Origin: Sulfurovum sp. TSL6
GTDB lineage: Bacteria > Campylobacterota > Campylobacteria > Campylobacterales > Sulfurovaceae
DNA length: 64,000 nucleotides
Direction: 5' to 3'
NCBI RefSeq assembly: GCF_019972115.1
Contig: NZ_BPFJ01000001.1
Location: 806,001-870,000 of the forward strand
Part shown: positions 9,274 to 17,624 of the stretch, piece after piece
Layout of the letters: the number at the start of each line of letters is the position of its first letter
Numbering within the stretch: position 1 is the first letter of the stretch
The notes under the pieces: generated by a model
What the model was told of the DNA's origin: nothing
Databases searched by the model: none
Seen by the model: only the letters and a program-made list of their open reading frames with translations
Translations under genes and position numbers: made by a program

Positions 9274-10257
9274 TTAAAGTCTATCGAATGCAAAATGCGC
9301 AGCGCCCAGTAATGCAGTTTCAGAGTTTAAAGAGATTTTCACCTGCATTGCCTGCAACATTTCATTAAAACGGCCTTTACTTAAAAATCCATTCATAAAA
9401 TGGTTATTGGCAAGTACAGGTAAGATTTTAGGAGCAATACCACCACCAATATATACGCCACCCAATGACATTGTTTTTAAGGCAAGATTTCCCGCCTCAG
9501 CACCATATATCTCTGCAAAAAGTCTAAGTGCTTCCATGCAGAGCGGATTGTGTTCTTTTAAAGCACATTCACTCACCATGGCACTACGGTCTTTTCCTTC
9601 GGGTATATTTAACATCGAGCTCGGCTCTGCTGAAAAACCACTTTCCACTAAATATTCATACAGTGTATAGATACCCGGGCCTGAGAGTATTCTTTCAAAA
9701 CTCACATGTCCCGGATACCGATTACGCATCCACTGCAACAGTGCATCCTGCTGCGGTGTCAAAGGTGCAAAATCACTATGCCCACCTTCAGAACCGATAG
9801 GATGATATGCGGTACCGTCATAATACAACATCGCTTCTCCAAGTCCTGTACCTGCAGCGATCACCGCTCGATTTCCACCCATGAGCCGAGCTTTAGGGTT
9901 GAGATCTACAAATTCATCGTCAGGAAGATACAACATACCATAAGCGGTTGCTTCCAGATCATTCAGGAGCCGTACCTTTTGAATGCCCAGATGTTCCTGC
10001 AAGCCTGATGTCGTAATATCCCAGGGTAAATTAGTCGTACGGCAACGCCCTTCAATTACCGGACCGGCGATACCAAAACAAGCTGCATCTATATGTGGCA
10101 TGGAAGTCTTTTCCTTAAATAATGTGATCACCTCATCGAGCGTGGAAAATTCTCTACTGGGAAAATGATGTTGTGCATGTACACTCAATCTGTTTTCTTT
10201 ATATTTAAAAAGTGCAAGATTCGTTTTTGTACCGCCTATATCTCCTGCCATTATCAT
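9274..10257 (-). CDS. glk: Glucokinase (bacterial Glk type)
   Basis: 327 residues. The N-terminal ATP phosphate-binding motif GDIGGTKTNLALF sits near 5-17, LLNDLEATAYG near 98-108 supplies the catalytic Asp region, and the second ATP loop AAGTGLGEAML is near 133-143. It phosphorylates free glucose to glucose-6-P. GGGAG precedes the ATG. It follows the phosphorylase-kinase-like gene by 17 bp and precedes zwf, so glucose freed by GH57 or GH15-type enzymes could enter the Entner-Doudoroff route directly. No sugar transporter is visible nearby, which favours internal glucan as the source. Confidence 0.93.
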   Translation of the reverse strand: MIMAGDIGGTKTNLALFKYKENRLSVHAQHHFPSREFSTLDEVITLFKEKTSMPHIDAACFGIAGPVIEGRCRTTNLPWDITTSGLQEHLGIQKVRLLNDLEATAYGMLYLPDDEFVDLNPKARLMGGNRAVIAAGTGLGEAMLYYDGTAYHPIGSEGGHSDFAPLTPQQDALLQWMRNRYPGHVSFERILSGPGIYTLYEYLVESGFSAEPSSMLNIPEGKDRSAMVSECALKEHNPLCMEALRLFAEIYGAEAGNLALKTMSLGGVYIGGGIAPKILPVLANNHFMNGFLSKGRFNEMLQAMQVKISLNSETALLGAAHFAFDRL

Positions 10258-10274
10258 ACTAACTCCCTATTCTT

Positions 10275-13200
10275 CTATACTGTAAGATCATGCAAAGCAT
10301 CCTGTGGTGATAACAAAAACATAAAGGCCTCTAAAAATGCTTTGTCTGTTTCTACAGGTGAACGTGTATAAAACGCTTTCCAAGCTTCTGAACGGTGCTC
10401 ATTATAATGCTTTGAAGCACTCTCCTTTTCCCAAGATATGCGTACTGCATGTCCTATGAGTACATCCATAATGAGGTCATCTTCAAGATGCAGGTCGGGG
10501 TTTTCTCTAAATAGTCTTACCAGGCTTTCGATCAGTTCAATATTCAACTGGCGGTAATCAGGGGCATCGATACTTTGTAAAAGTGCATCGATCTTCAAGG
10601 CAAAGCTTCGTTCACCTGCAGTTGATTCCAATGTAAGTTCTGAACCTATCCTGTTTTGAACATTGTATTTATCTCCGATCACCAAGCCGCTGCATTGCCG
10701 TAATAAATACCATATATCCTTATAGAAAACAGAAGAAAACGGACCTATCATACCCCTCTCATATCTCCATTGCGACCAGTCAGTGACTTTGCCAAACTCC
10801 GTAACTGTCGGACCTTGTTTAATTGATTCAAAAGAAGGTGTACCCGAAGCATGTAAATTTTCATGCACGAGAAACAGCGAGACTTCTCTTTTAAATGATT
10901 TTAATACCCTGTGCAAACGGTCATAAATTGCGTGAGGAGCTAAACTAAGCAACCTTTCATAAGCATCGGCCATATGCAGGTTCTCCTCCCTGCTTATCTG
11001 TCCTACAAGTAACTGAATAAAGTACCAAGTACGAATCGTTAGCATATTTTCAAAAAGTTCAGGTTCATTTCTGATCATATATCCAAGATGTAAAATGATC
11101 TCCTGTGTCAAGACACTTTCTGCTGTATTATTACCACAATATTCCATGATCGTTTTAACGATATCACTACTTTCATACGGTTTTGAAAATGTCGCTTTTC
11201 CACTGTATGACCGTCCTACTGCAAGGCGCTTTTGCCGTATCACTATATCAAGCAATACATCTTCAATACGATCATCATATTTTTCTGTAAAATCAGCGAT
11301 ACGCCGTACCAGATTCCACTCATGACACACGGTAGCTAATTCATAAAGATTTTGGGCAAACTGTGACAATGTCACATTTTCATGTTCCACGGAAAATACA
11401 AAATCTGCACCCTTGCGTTGCCACATCTCTTCAAGTGCATAGGTCTTATATAAACGATTTTTTTTACCCAAAAGTATCTCTATCAATCCAGAGTCATCCT
11501 GATCACTAAGAGACTGTATTTCCTCTGGACTCAAAAATGTATGGATTTCAGTTTCCTTCAAACAGATACCCAATCTATTATTATTTGACACAATGTCTGA
11601 AGCTTGCAAGGTAAACCCGTGAATATCTTGCATACGTTCCATACACGCTAGACCCAATAATTTTTCCAATGGGCCTGTCTGAATAGTCACATCGCCACTC
11701 TGCTCTTTTTGTATATCCTCCAATAGTTCAACCAGTGCCTCACGTTCACTATCAGAAAACATCGATTCACGAACAAAGAACGGTATGATAGGATTACCTC
11801 TTGCATCCCACTGCATAGCAAGGAACTTTAATGATGCCCGAAAATGTTCTACTAACAATTGATTATCCGCTGAGAAATAAAATCCATGCGGATTAAAATA
11901 ATAAGGAAGAAAGACTATCTCTTCACCTCCATAGAAGTGAACCCTTGCAGTCGTCATTGTTCTTGCAACTATCCATTCCCTACCGCTTAAAGAAAGTTTT
12001 TCATTTTGACCCAAAAACGTATGAAGCATAGAGAGTTGATCAGCATGTAAGATCCGTACAGGCTTGATCTCTTCGATGGTTTCACTTTCAAAACCAAGAT
12101 CAGCCAATTTTTCTTTAACCGATTCATTTTCAGCGATCACCGGAACCAAAGGTTTGGTACCGAAACTGTGTCCTATACGTTTGTGACGCTCTAAGGGATC
12201 TATATCTTCCGATTCCAAAAGACCATCAAGCATCATATCGGAGAGCATATAAAGACTTTGTGCCCATACCAAAGGTATATTTTCATTGGCAACACGTATT
12301 TGACTTCCAGGATCTTCTTTTTCTGCCTCTATACTTTCTTTGGGAACAATATAGAGTTCAGGTAAAAGCTTCTTCCCATCCTGTTCAACAAAAAGCGGTT
12401 GCAGTTTTTGCTTCCAATGCTTGATCTCTTCTTTCTCATTACGTATCAATGCATCCAGTAGTAAATAGGTGAAAAAAAGAGGCCATTCTGATTCAATATG
12501 TTCAAATTCACGCAACTCTGAGGGTTCATAGTGCAGGCGGCTCGCATCTTCAATACTGCTTTGATGACCATCGAGTAAAAAACGTTTACATCCGTAATTT
12601 CCTGCAAGTTTTTTGATGATCTTATCACGTGTACGTTTGACCAGTTTCGTATCTTCAACCGCATAGGCGGGATAGCCTATAATACTCAGCAATGCGGCAT
12701 CAGTCTCTTTAGAATTGGATTCTCTGGGTAACAGTCCCTGCAACGTGAAGCGAGAACGGGCGATATCACTAGGAACCACATGGATCACAGCTTCATGGTT
12801 TGGCAGATCAGCAAAAAGATTAAAGCCGTCCAAGGCTTCAAGTGCTGCTTTTGCCATACCTACAGAACTACCATTGACTTCTGTATTTCCATGATTGATC
12901 TTATTTCCGCGCTCCCAGATACCATAATCAGGGGTACAGTAAGTATGGCTGATATAGTGCACCATATTTTGTACAAAATCAACTTCATCCATCGTATAGA
13001 TAATACGCAGTCCAGAAGCAATCATTTGCGCGATCATCAAGAGAAAAAGAGAGCTTGCATCCAGTTGCAAATGCCCCCATTCGTCATCTCCTACCACGGC
13101 TAAACCTGTATTTGTACCATACTTCGCATGCAGAGCATCTGTAGGATTATGTGTTTTTTTAAATACTTCGATTCTGTCCGACTGTCTCATCATAGCAGTG

Positions 13201-13472
13201 AGCAGTCCCCTCATCAATTTAACCACACTCTGGCTCAAAAGATAACTACGATGATGGTCAGCATCAAATTTTCTATAGGCAATTGCAAGTCCCCAGACAC
13301 TCAAAATGCTGTAGACATTATCTCTTACCCAGGCATCGGTATAATCCCCATGGGCATTTACCGCTGTACTTGCAGGCAACAAACCGGTGATAGGATCTTG
13401 CCGTGAGAGGATGATCTTGTCAACAACCAGAAAATGTCGATCAAGTGTAGCCTGAAGTGTATCTTGATTCAT
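10275..13472 (-). CDS. Phosphorylase kinase alpha/beta-subunit-like protein (GH15 related)
   Basis: A 1065-residue protein. The ATG at 13472 has AAGGTGAG just upstream, so it is preferred to the in-frame ATGs at 13502 and 13493. The N-terminal third is a GH15-type (alpha/alpha)6 domain. It reads very much like the animal phosphorylase kinase alpha subunit: DPITGLLPAS, DAWVRDNVYSILSVWGLA, SVVKLMRGLL, VVGDDEWGHLQLDA, ASGLRII, GIWERG and SSVGMAKAALEALD. Similarity continues collinearly through ESEWPLFFTYLLLDAL, LLPELYIVP and KLSLSGR to a C-terminal FYKDIWYLLRQCSGL and APDYRQL region, so the whole regulatory-subunit architecture is present. No protein kinase domain is encoded nearby. It could be a glucan-binding or hydrolysing GH15 enzyme, or a regulatory scaffold; it lies between glgP and glk. 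The homology is clear, the function is not. Confidence 0.85.
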   Translation of the reverse strand: MNQDTLQATLDRHFLVVDKIILSRQDPITGLLPASTAVNAHGDYTDAWVRDNVYSILSVWGLAIAYRKFDADHHRSYLLSQSVVKLMRGLLTAMMRQSDRIEVFKKTHNPTDALHAKYGTNTGLAVVGDDEWGHLQLDASSLFLLMIAQMIASGLRIIYTMDEVDFVQNMVHYISHTYCTPDYGIWERGNKINHGNTEVNGSSVGMAKAALEALDGFNLFADLPNHEAVIHVVPSDIARSRFTLQGLLPRESNSKETDAALLSIIGYPAYAVEDTKLVKRTRDKIIKKLAGNYGCKRFLLDGHQSSIEDASRLHYEPSELREFEHIESEWPLFFTYLLLDALIRNEKEEIKHWKQKLQPLFVEQDGKKLLPELYIVPKESIEAEKEDPGSQIRVANENIPLVWAQSLYMLSDMMLDGLLESEDIDPLERHKRIGHSFGTKPLVPVIAENESVKEKLADLGFESETIEEIKPVRILHADQLSMLHTFLGQNEKLSLSGREWIVARTMTTARVHFYGGEEIVFLPYYFNPHGFYFSADNQLLVEHFRASLKFLAMQWDARGNPIIPFFVRESMFSDSEREALVELLEDIQKEQSGDVTIQTGPLEKLLGLACMERMQDIHGFTLQASDIVSNNNRLGICLKETEIHTFLSPEEIQSLSDQDDSGLIEILLGKKNRLYKTYALEEMWQRKGADFVFSVEHENVTLSQFAQNLYELATVCHEWNLVRRIADFTEKYDDRIEDVLLDIVIRQKRLAVGRSYSGKATFSKPYESSDIVKTIMEYCGNNTAESVLTQEIILHLGYMIRNEPELFENMLTIRTWYFIQLLVGQISREENLHMADAYERLLSLAPHAIYDRLHRVLKSFKREVSLFLVHENLHASGTPSFESIKQGPTVTEFGKVTDWSQWRYERGMIGPFSSVFYKDIWYLLRQCSGLVIGDKYNVQNRIGSELTLESTAGERSFALKIDALLQSIDAPDYRQLNIELIESLVRLFRENPDLHLEDDLIMDVLIGHAVRISWEKESASKHYNEHRSEAWKAFYTRSPVETDKAFLEAFMFLLSPQDALHDLTV

Positions 13473-13625
13473 ATATCTCACCTTTTGCAGCATACTATTC
13501 ATGAGTACAGCTTATATAGCTATAGTACATTTTTATTACTTAAGTTAATTATAATCCAATTTTGGAAAAAAGTATAATATTATTGTTTCAATTTTAATCA
13601 GTAGATAGAGAGATTTCTTATATTG

Positions 13626-13820
13626 TCATTTTCTTTGATATTTTTTTATAGCATCCAAATAACCGCTCCATTCTCTAGTTATTGGAAGAAGGTGACGAGC
13701 TTTAAAAAACAATGATACTGCTGTCTGATGCAAGCAAAGTAAATTAGCTACAAATAGACGAATCTCTTGCACTGTCTGCGGCAAATCTATAATAGGAGTT
13801 TGATCCTTTATAATATATTT
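13626..13820 (-). pseudogene. Orphan coding-like frame downstream of glgP, no start codon
   Basis: On the minus strand 64 codons stay open between a TAA at 13821-13823 and the TGA at 13626-13628. The frame reads like protein (for example LPQTVQEIRLFVANLL and ITREWSGYLDAIKKY), with amphipathic helix character. There is no ATG and no ribosome site; only TTG, GTG or ATT could start it. It may be the tail of a gene that has lost its front, or a decayed partner of glgP. The rest of the 13473-13863 gap is AT-rich with nothing else I can name. Confidence 0.3.
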
Positions 13821-13863
13821 TTATCAGTTAAATATGATTGTAGTCATATAATGATTACATACT

Positions 13864-15525
13864 CTACTTCTCAACCTGCCCCTCATCATCATACATCCAC
13901 TTATAGTATTGGTGTGCCATACGAGTTGAATTAAATTCTCGCACTACATCATTCATAGCATATTTCATCATTTTTACCCATTCCTTCATGTCATTATAAT
14001 ACAAGGGTAAAATAACGTTTTCAAGTTTATCCATCATCGCTTTATGATCATAATGATCTTGGTCATGGATAGGTAAAGAAGCATCTGCTGTGGCTATAGA
14101 AAATGCATTTACCCCGTCTTTGGCAAATTCTGGATGCCATCCGTCATTGATAGAAAAATGAATCGAAGCATTCATACTTGCGGACATACCACTTGTACCA
14201 CTAGCTTCACGTGTTACACGTGGTGTATTAAGCCATATATCACTTCCTTGCTTAAGCATTTTAGAAAGGTTTAACTCATAACCAGTCAGCACAGCCATAT
14301 TTTTATAGCCATGGCTCAACTCAATAAGTTCATTAAACATATTGATAGCACCCGCATCATTAGGATAAGGTTTTCCTGCCCATATAATCTGTACAGGATA
14401 TGTTGTGTTATGCATTAGCTTATGAAAACGTTCAAAATCATAAATGAGTAATTCTGGACGTTTGTATTCAACAAAACGACGTGCCCAAACTATGGTTATG
14501 GTATCAGCAGAAAACACTTTTCCTGTTTGATTGGCTACCTCTTCAAAAAGAATTTTTTTAAGGTGTTTTTTACGTGCAATAATTCCATAGTCTTCATGCT
14601 CTTCCAGCGCTCTTAATAATGGTTTATCAACCCAAAATCTACGATTTTGTGCATTGGTAATCCCAATTATCTCACATCGTCCATCAACATTTTTCCACAT
14701 TTTGTTTGCTACTTTTTCATGTATCTTAGATACAGCATTGGCACGTTTAGATGTTTTCAATGCACCAATTGTTAAACAAAATTTTTCATCATAATAATGA
14801 AGTTCATTTTGGATCTCTTTTAGAGAATATCCGTTAAAAAATCCCATTTGGGCTAAAAGATAGACATTGTGTTCTTCATTTCCTGCCTTTTCGGGAGTAT
14901 GTGTCGTAAATACCACATGTTCACGTACCGCTTCAAACGTTTTATATGTATTTAACAACTCAAATACCAACGGTAATGCATGCCCCTCATTCATATGGTA
15001 TATATCGACCTTTTGATTGAGTGATTCGAGTGCTTTCACACCACCAATACCCAAAACAACTTCCTGTGCTATACGTGTTTCTTCATTTGGATCATAAAGT
15101 TTATGTGTGATAGTACGGGAAAGAAAATCATTTTCAGGAATATCTGTTGTGAGTAAAACAAGCGGTGCAGAACCGAACACCCTGCTAGGCATGACCAGTA
15201 CCTTCACTTGGACAGGTTGACCATTGACGTTTACGGTTACTCTAACTTCAGGATCTTCAAGAAAAGAATAGTATTTACGGGTATATTTCAAATCTAAAGT
15301 GCGATCTTTATGCCGATCCTGGTCATAATACCCATAACTCCAAAGTATACCCACACCAACCATATGCTGTTCAAGATCGTATGCACTACGCATATGAGAT
15401 CCTGCCAAAAATCCCAATCCGCCAGAATAAATTTTAAGCGATTGATCTATCGCAAATTCCATTGAGAAATAAGCTACTTTTGTTGCATATTGGCTGTCAA
15501 TTTCATAATGCACCAAATTTTTCAT
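13864..15525 (-). CDS. glgP: Alpha-glucan (glycogen) phosphorylase, short form, atypical PLP site
   Basis: 553 residues, matching the short alpha-glucan phosphorylases of GT35 (the E. coli type is ~800). Typical motifs are AYFSMEFAIDQSL near 18-30, YSGGLGFLAGSH near 33-44, HMNEGHALPLVFELL near 177-191 and VWARRFVEYKRPELLIYDF near 332-350. The cofactor region reads REASGTSGMSASMN near 437-450. Where canonical enzymes carry the PLP-binding lysine after GM, this one has Ser (codon at 14182-14184, read directly). Canonical enzymes release glucose-1-P from glucan. Whether this one is active is open. It is transcribed toward the phosphorylase-kinase-like gene. Confidence 0.82.
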   Translation of the reverse strand: MKNLVHYEIDSQYATKVAYFSMEFAIDQSLKIYSGGLGFLAGSHMRSAYDLEQHMVGVGILWSYGYYDQDRHKDRTLDLKYTRKYYSFLEDPEVRVTVNVNGQPVQVKVLVMPSRVFGSAPLVLLTTDIPENDFLSRTITHKLYDPNEETRIAQEVVLGIGGVKALESLNQKVDIYHMNEGHALPLVFELLNTYKTFEAVREHVVFTTHTPEKAGNEEHNVYLLAQMGFFNGYSLKEIQNELHYYDEKFCLTIGALKTSKRANAVSKIHEKVANKMWKNVDGRCEIIGITNAQNRRFWVDKPLLRALEEHEDYGIIARKKHLKKILFEEVANQTGKVFSADTITIVWARRFVEYKRPELLIYDFERFHKLMHNTTYPVQIIWAGKPYPNDAGAINMFNELIELSHGYKNMAVLTGYELNLSKMLKQGSDIWLNTPRVTREASGTSGMSASMNASIHFSINDGWHPEFAKDGVNAFSIATADASLPIHDQDHYDHKAMMDKLENVILPLYYNDMKEWVKMMKYAMNDVVREFNSTRMAHQYYKWMYDDEGQVEK

Positions 15526-15542
15526 TCTATTTTTTCCTAAAA

Positions 15543-15820
15543 TTAATTATTACCCACAAACACACACCTATCAACAAGGCGAAAACTGTATCCCCATTCA
15601 TTATCATACCATGCAAGTACTTTAACCGTAGCGCCAACAACTACACTGGTCATATCTGGGTACGTAAGTCGAACTGTAGGTCGAGCCTATAAAGTTACTT
15701 GAAATAAGTTTACCTTTTAAATAGCGACATCCTTGGCTGCACCCGTTTTCGTAGCACAAGATGCATTTGAGATAATTGTCTCTCCTTTGTACTCACTAGT
15801 GCAGAACCAAAGTCGAGCTC
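15543..15820 (-). pseudogene. Decayed glyceraldehyde-3-phosphate dehydrogenase (gap) relic
   Basis: On the minus strand this otherwise gene-free stretch shows collinear GAPDH fragments in shifting frames. They are EYKGETIISNASCAT (catalytic Cys region, about 15794-15750), KTGAAKDVA directly after it, [15 protein letters not shown] (around 15680-15715), and [19 protein letters not shown] ending at a TAA at 15543-15545. In an intact ~330-residue GAPDH these segments are far apart, so large internal deletions plus at least one frameshift and stop codons have occurred. The N-terminal NAD domain is missing. The rest of the 15526-15978 gap (15821-15978) is AT-rich upstream sequence of pgm. Confidence 0.85.
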
Positions 15821-15978
15821 ATTCAGATCATAGGATCCCTTTATATTCTTACATTATTATATTTAAGATATAGTATAAAAATGATTACATAATTGTTTCA
15901 TTTTTAATCCAATACCTAATATTTAATCTATTTAAAAAACGCTAAAATAACATAATTAATTCTTCTTAAAGGTAAACA

Positions 15979-17613
15979 ATGAGTCTTCATGCATATGCTG
16001 GAAAACTGGCACCGAAATCAATTCTTGTAAATGTTCCTGAACTCATCAGTGATTACTATACTAAGATTCCCGATACAAAAGACAGAGCCCAGTGTATCAG
16101 CTTCGGAACCTCTGGGCACCGTGGTTCTTCACTGCGTAAAAGCTTTAACGAGATGCATATCCTTGCTGTAACACAAGCCGTCTGTGACTACCGTAAAAAA
16201 GAAGGTATAGAGGGGAGACTCTTTATGGGTATGGATACCCATGCACTCTCATATCCGGCACAGCTCACTGCCATTGAAGTCTTGGCAGCCAATGAGGTCG
16301 ATCTTTATATCGCCGAAGATTTCGGCTATACACCGACACCTGTCATATCACATGCGATTTTGACACACAATGCAAAAGGCGGACCGCTGTGTGACGGTAT
16401 CGTGATCACCCCTTCACATAACCCGCCGACAGATGGAGGGTTTAAATACAATCCGCCGCATGGCGGACCTGCAGATACCGATGTAACGGATTGGATAGAA
16501 GCACGTGCCAATGAAATTTTGGAAAATAACCTGCAAGATGTCAAAAAAATACCCATAGAAGAGTCATTAAAGGCAAAAAATATTACCCAATACGACTATG
16601 TAACGCCTTATGTAGATGATCTTGAAAATGTGATAGATATGAAAGCTATTGCTGCATCGGGTATTCTCATCGGTGCAGATGCTATGGGCGGTTCGGGTAT
16701 GGCATACTATGCTGCCATCAAAGCACGTTACGGACTCAATATGGAGATCTTCCACGATACACTGGATGCTACATTCTCTTTTATGCACTGTGACAAGGAT
16801 GGTAAGATCCGTATGGATTGTTCTTCCCCTTATGCAATGGCCGGACTGATAGAGCTCAAAGAAAAGTATGACATTGCTTTTGGAAACGATACAGATTTTG
16901 ACCGTCATGGCATTGTCACGAAAAGTGTCGGACTTATGAATCCCAATCATTACCTCAGTGTAGCCATCAACTATCTGGCACAAAACCGTCCTGAGTGGAA
17001 CAGTGACCTGGGTATAGGAAAAACACTCGTAAGCAGCTCTATGATAGACCGTGTAGCAAATGACCTAGATAAAAAAGTGATCGAAGTGCCCGTCGGCTTT
17101 AAATGGTTCGTTGATGGTCTTATCAACGGGAGTATCTTCTTCGGAGGAGAAGAGAGTGCCGGTGCAAGCTTTTTGCGTAAAGACGGTTCGGTTTGGAGTA
17201 CCGATAAAGACGGCATTATCCTGACACTTCTGGCCGCTGAAATATTGGCAGTGACAGGGAAAGACCCTGGTGTGCATTATCAAGAGTTAACGGAAAAATT
17301 CGGAGCTCCTATCTACGCCCGTATCGATGCACCTGCGGATGAGCAGCAGAGAAGTATTCTGAAAAATCTCTCCCCTGATGATGTGAAAGAAAAAGAACTT
17401 GGCGGTGAACCTATTGAAGCTATATTGACCAATGCCCCGGGTAATGGAGCTGCCATAGGCGGTCTTAAAGTGGTCGCAAAGAACGGATGGTTTGCACTCC
17501 GACCATCAGGAACGGAGCCGATCTATAAGATCTATGCCGAGAGTTTCATCGATGAAGCACATCTCAAACAGATACAACAAGAAGCACAGGCCATGGTCAG
17601 TAAACTTTTTTAG
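15979..17613 (+). CDS. pgm: Phosphoglucomutase (alpha-D-glucose phosphate specific)
   Basis: 544 residues, the length of the Pgm/PgcA family specific for glucose phosphates. The active-site serine loop is VITPSHNPPTDGGFKYNPP near 142-160. The metal loop is GNDTDFDRHG near 304-313, sugar binding GGEESAGASF near 393-402, and the C-terminal phosphate site is RPSGTEPIYKIY near 513-524. AAAGGT precedes the ATG. It links glucose-6-P with glucose-1-P, the branch point between the Entner-Doudoroff genes on one side and the glycogen operon on the other. It is the only plus-strand gene in the first 30 kb and ends 11 bp from the convergent glgB. Confidence 0.95.
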   Translation: MSLHAYAGKLAPKSILVNVPELISDYYTKIPDTKDRAQCISFGTSGHRGSSLRKSFNEMHILAVTQAVCDYRKKEGIEGRLFMGMDTHALSYPAQLTAIEVLAANEVDLYIAEDFGYTPTPVISHAILTHNAKGGPLCDGIVITPSHNPPTDGGFKYNPPHGGPADTDVTDWIEARANEILENNLQDVKKIPIEESLKAKNITQYDYVTPYVDDLENVIDMKAIAASGILIGADAMGGSGMAYYAAIKARYGLNMEIFHDTLDATFSFMHCDKDGKIRMDCSSPYAMAGLIELKEKYDIAFGNDTDFDRHGIVTKSVGLMNPNHYLSVAINYLAQNRPEWNSDLGIGKTLVSSSMIDRVANDLDKKVIEVPVGFKWFVDGLINGSIFFGGEESAGASFLRKDGSVWSTDKDGIILTLLAAEILAVTGKDPGVHYQELTEKFGAPIYARIDAPADEQQRSILKNLSPDDVKEKELGGEPIEAILTNAPGNGAAIGGLKVVAKNGWFALRPSGTEPIYKIYAESFIDEAHLKQIQQEAQAMVSKLF

Positions 17614-17624
17614 ATCTGTCTTCT

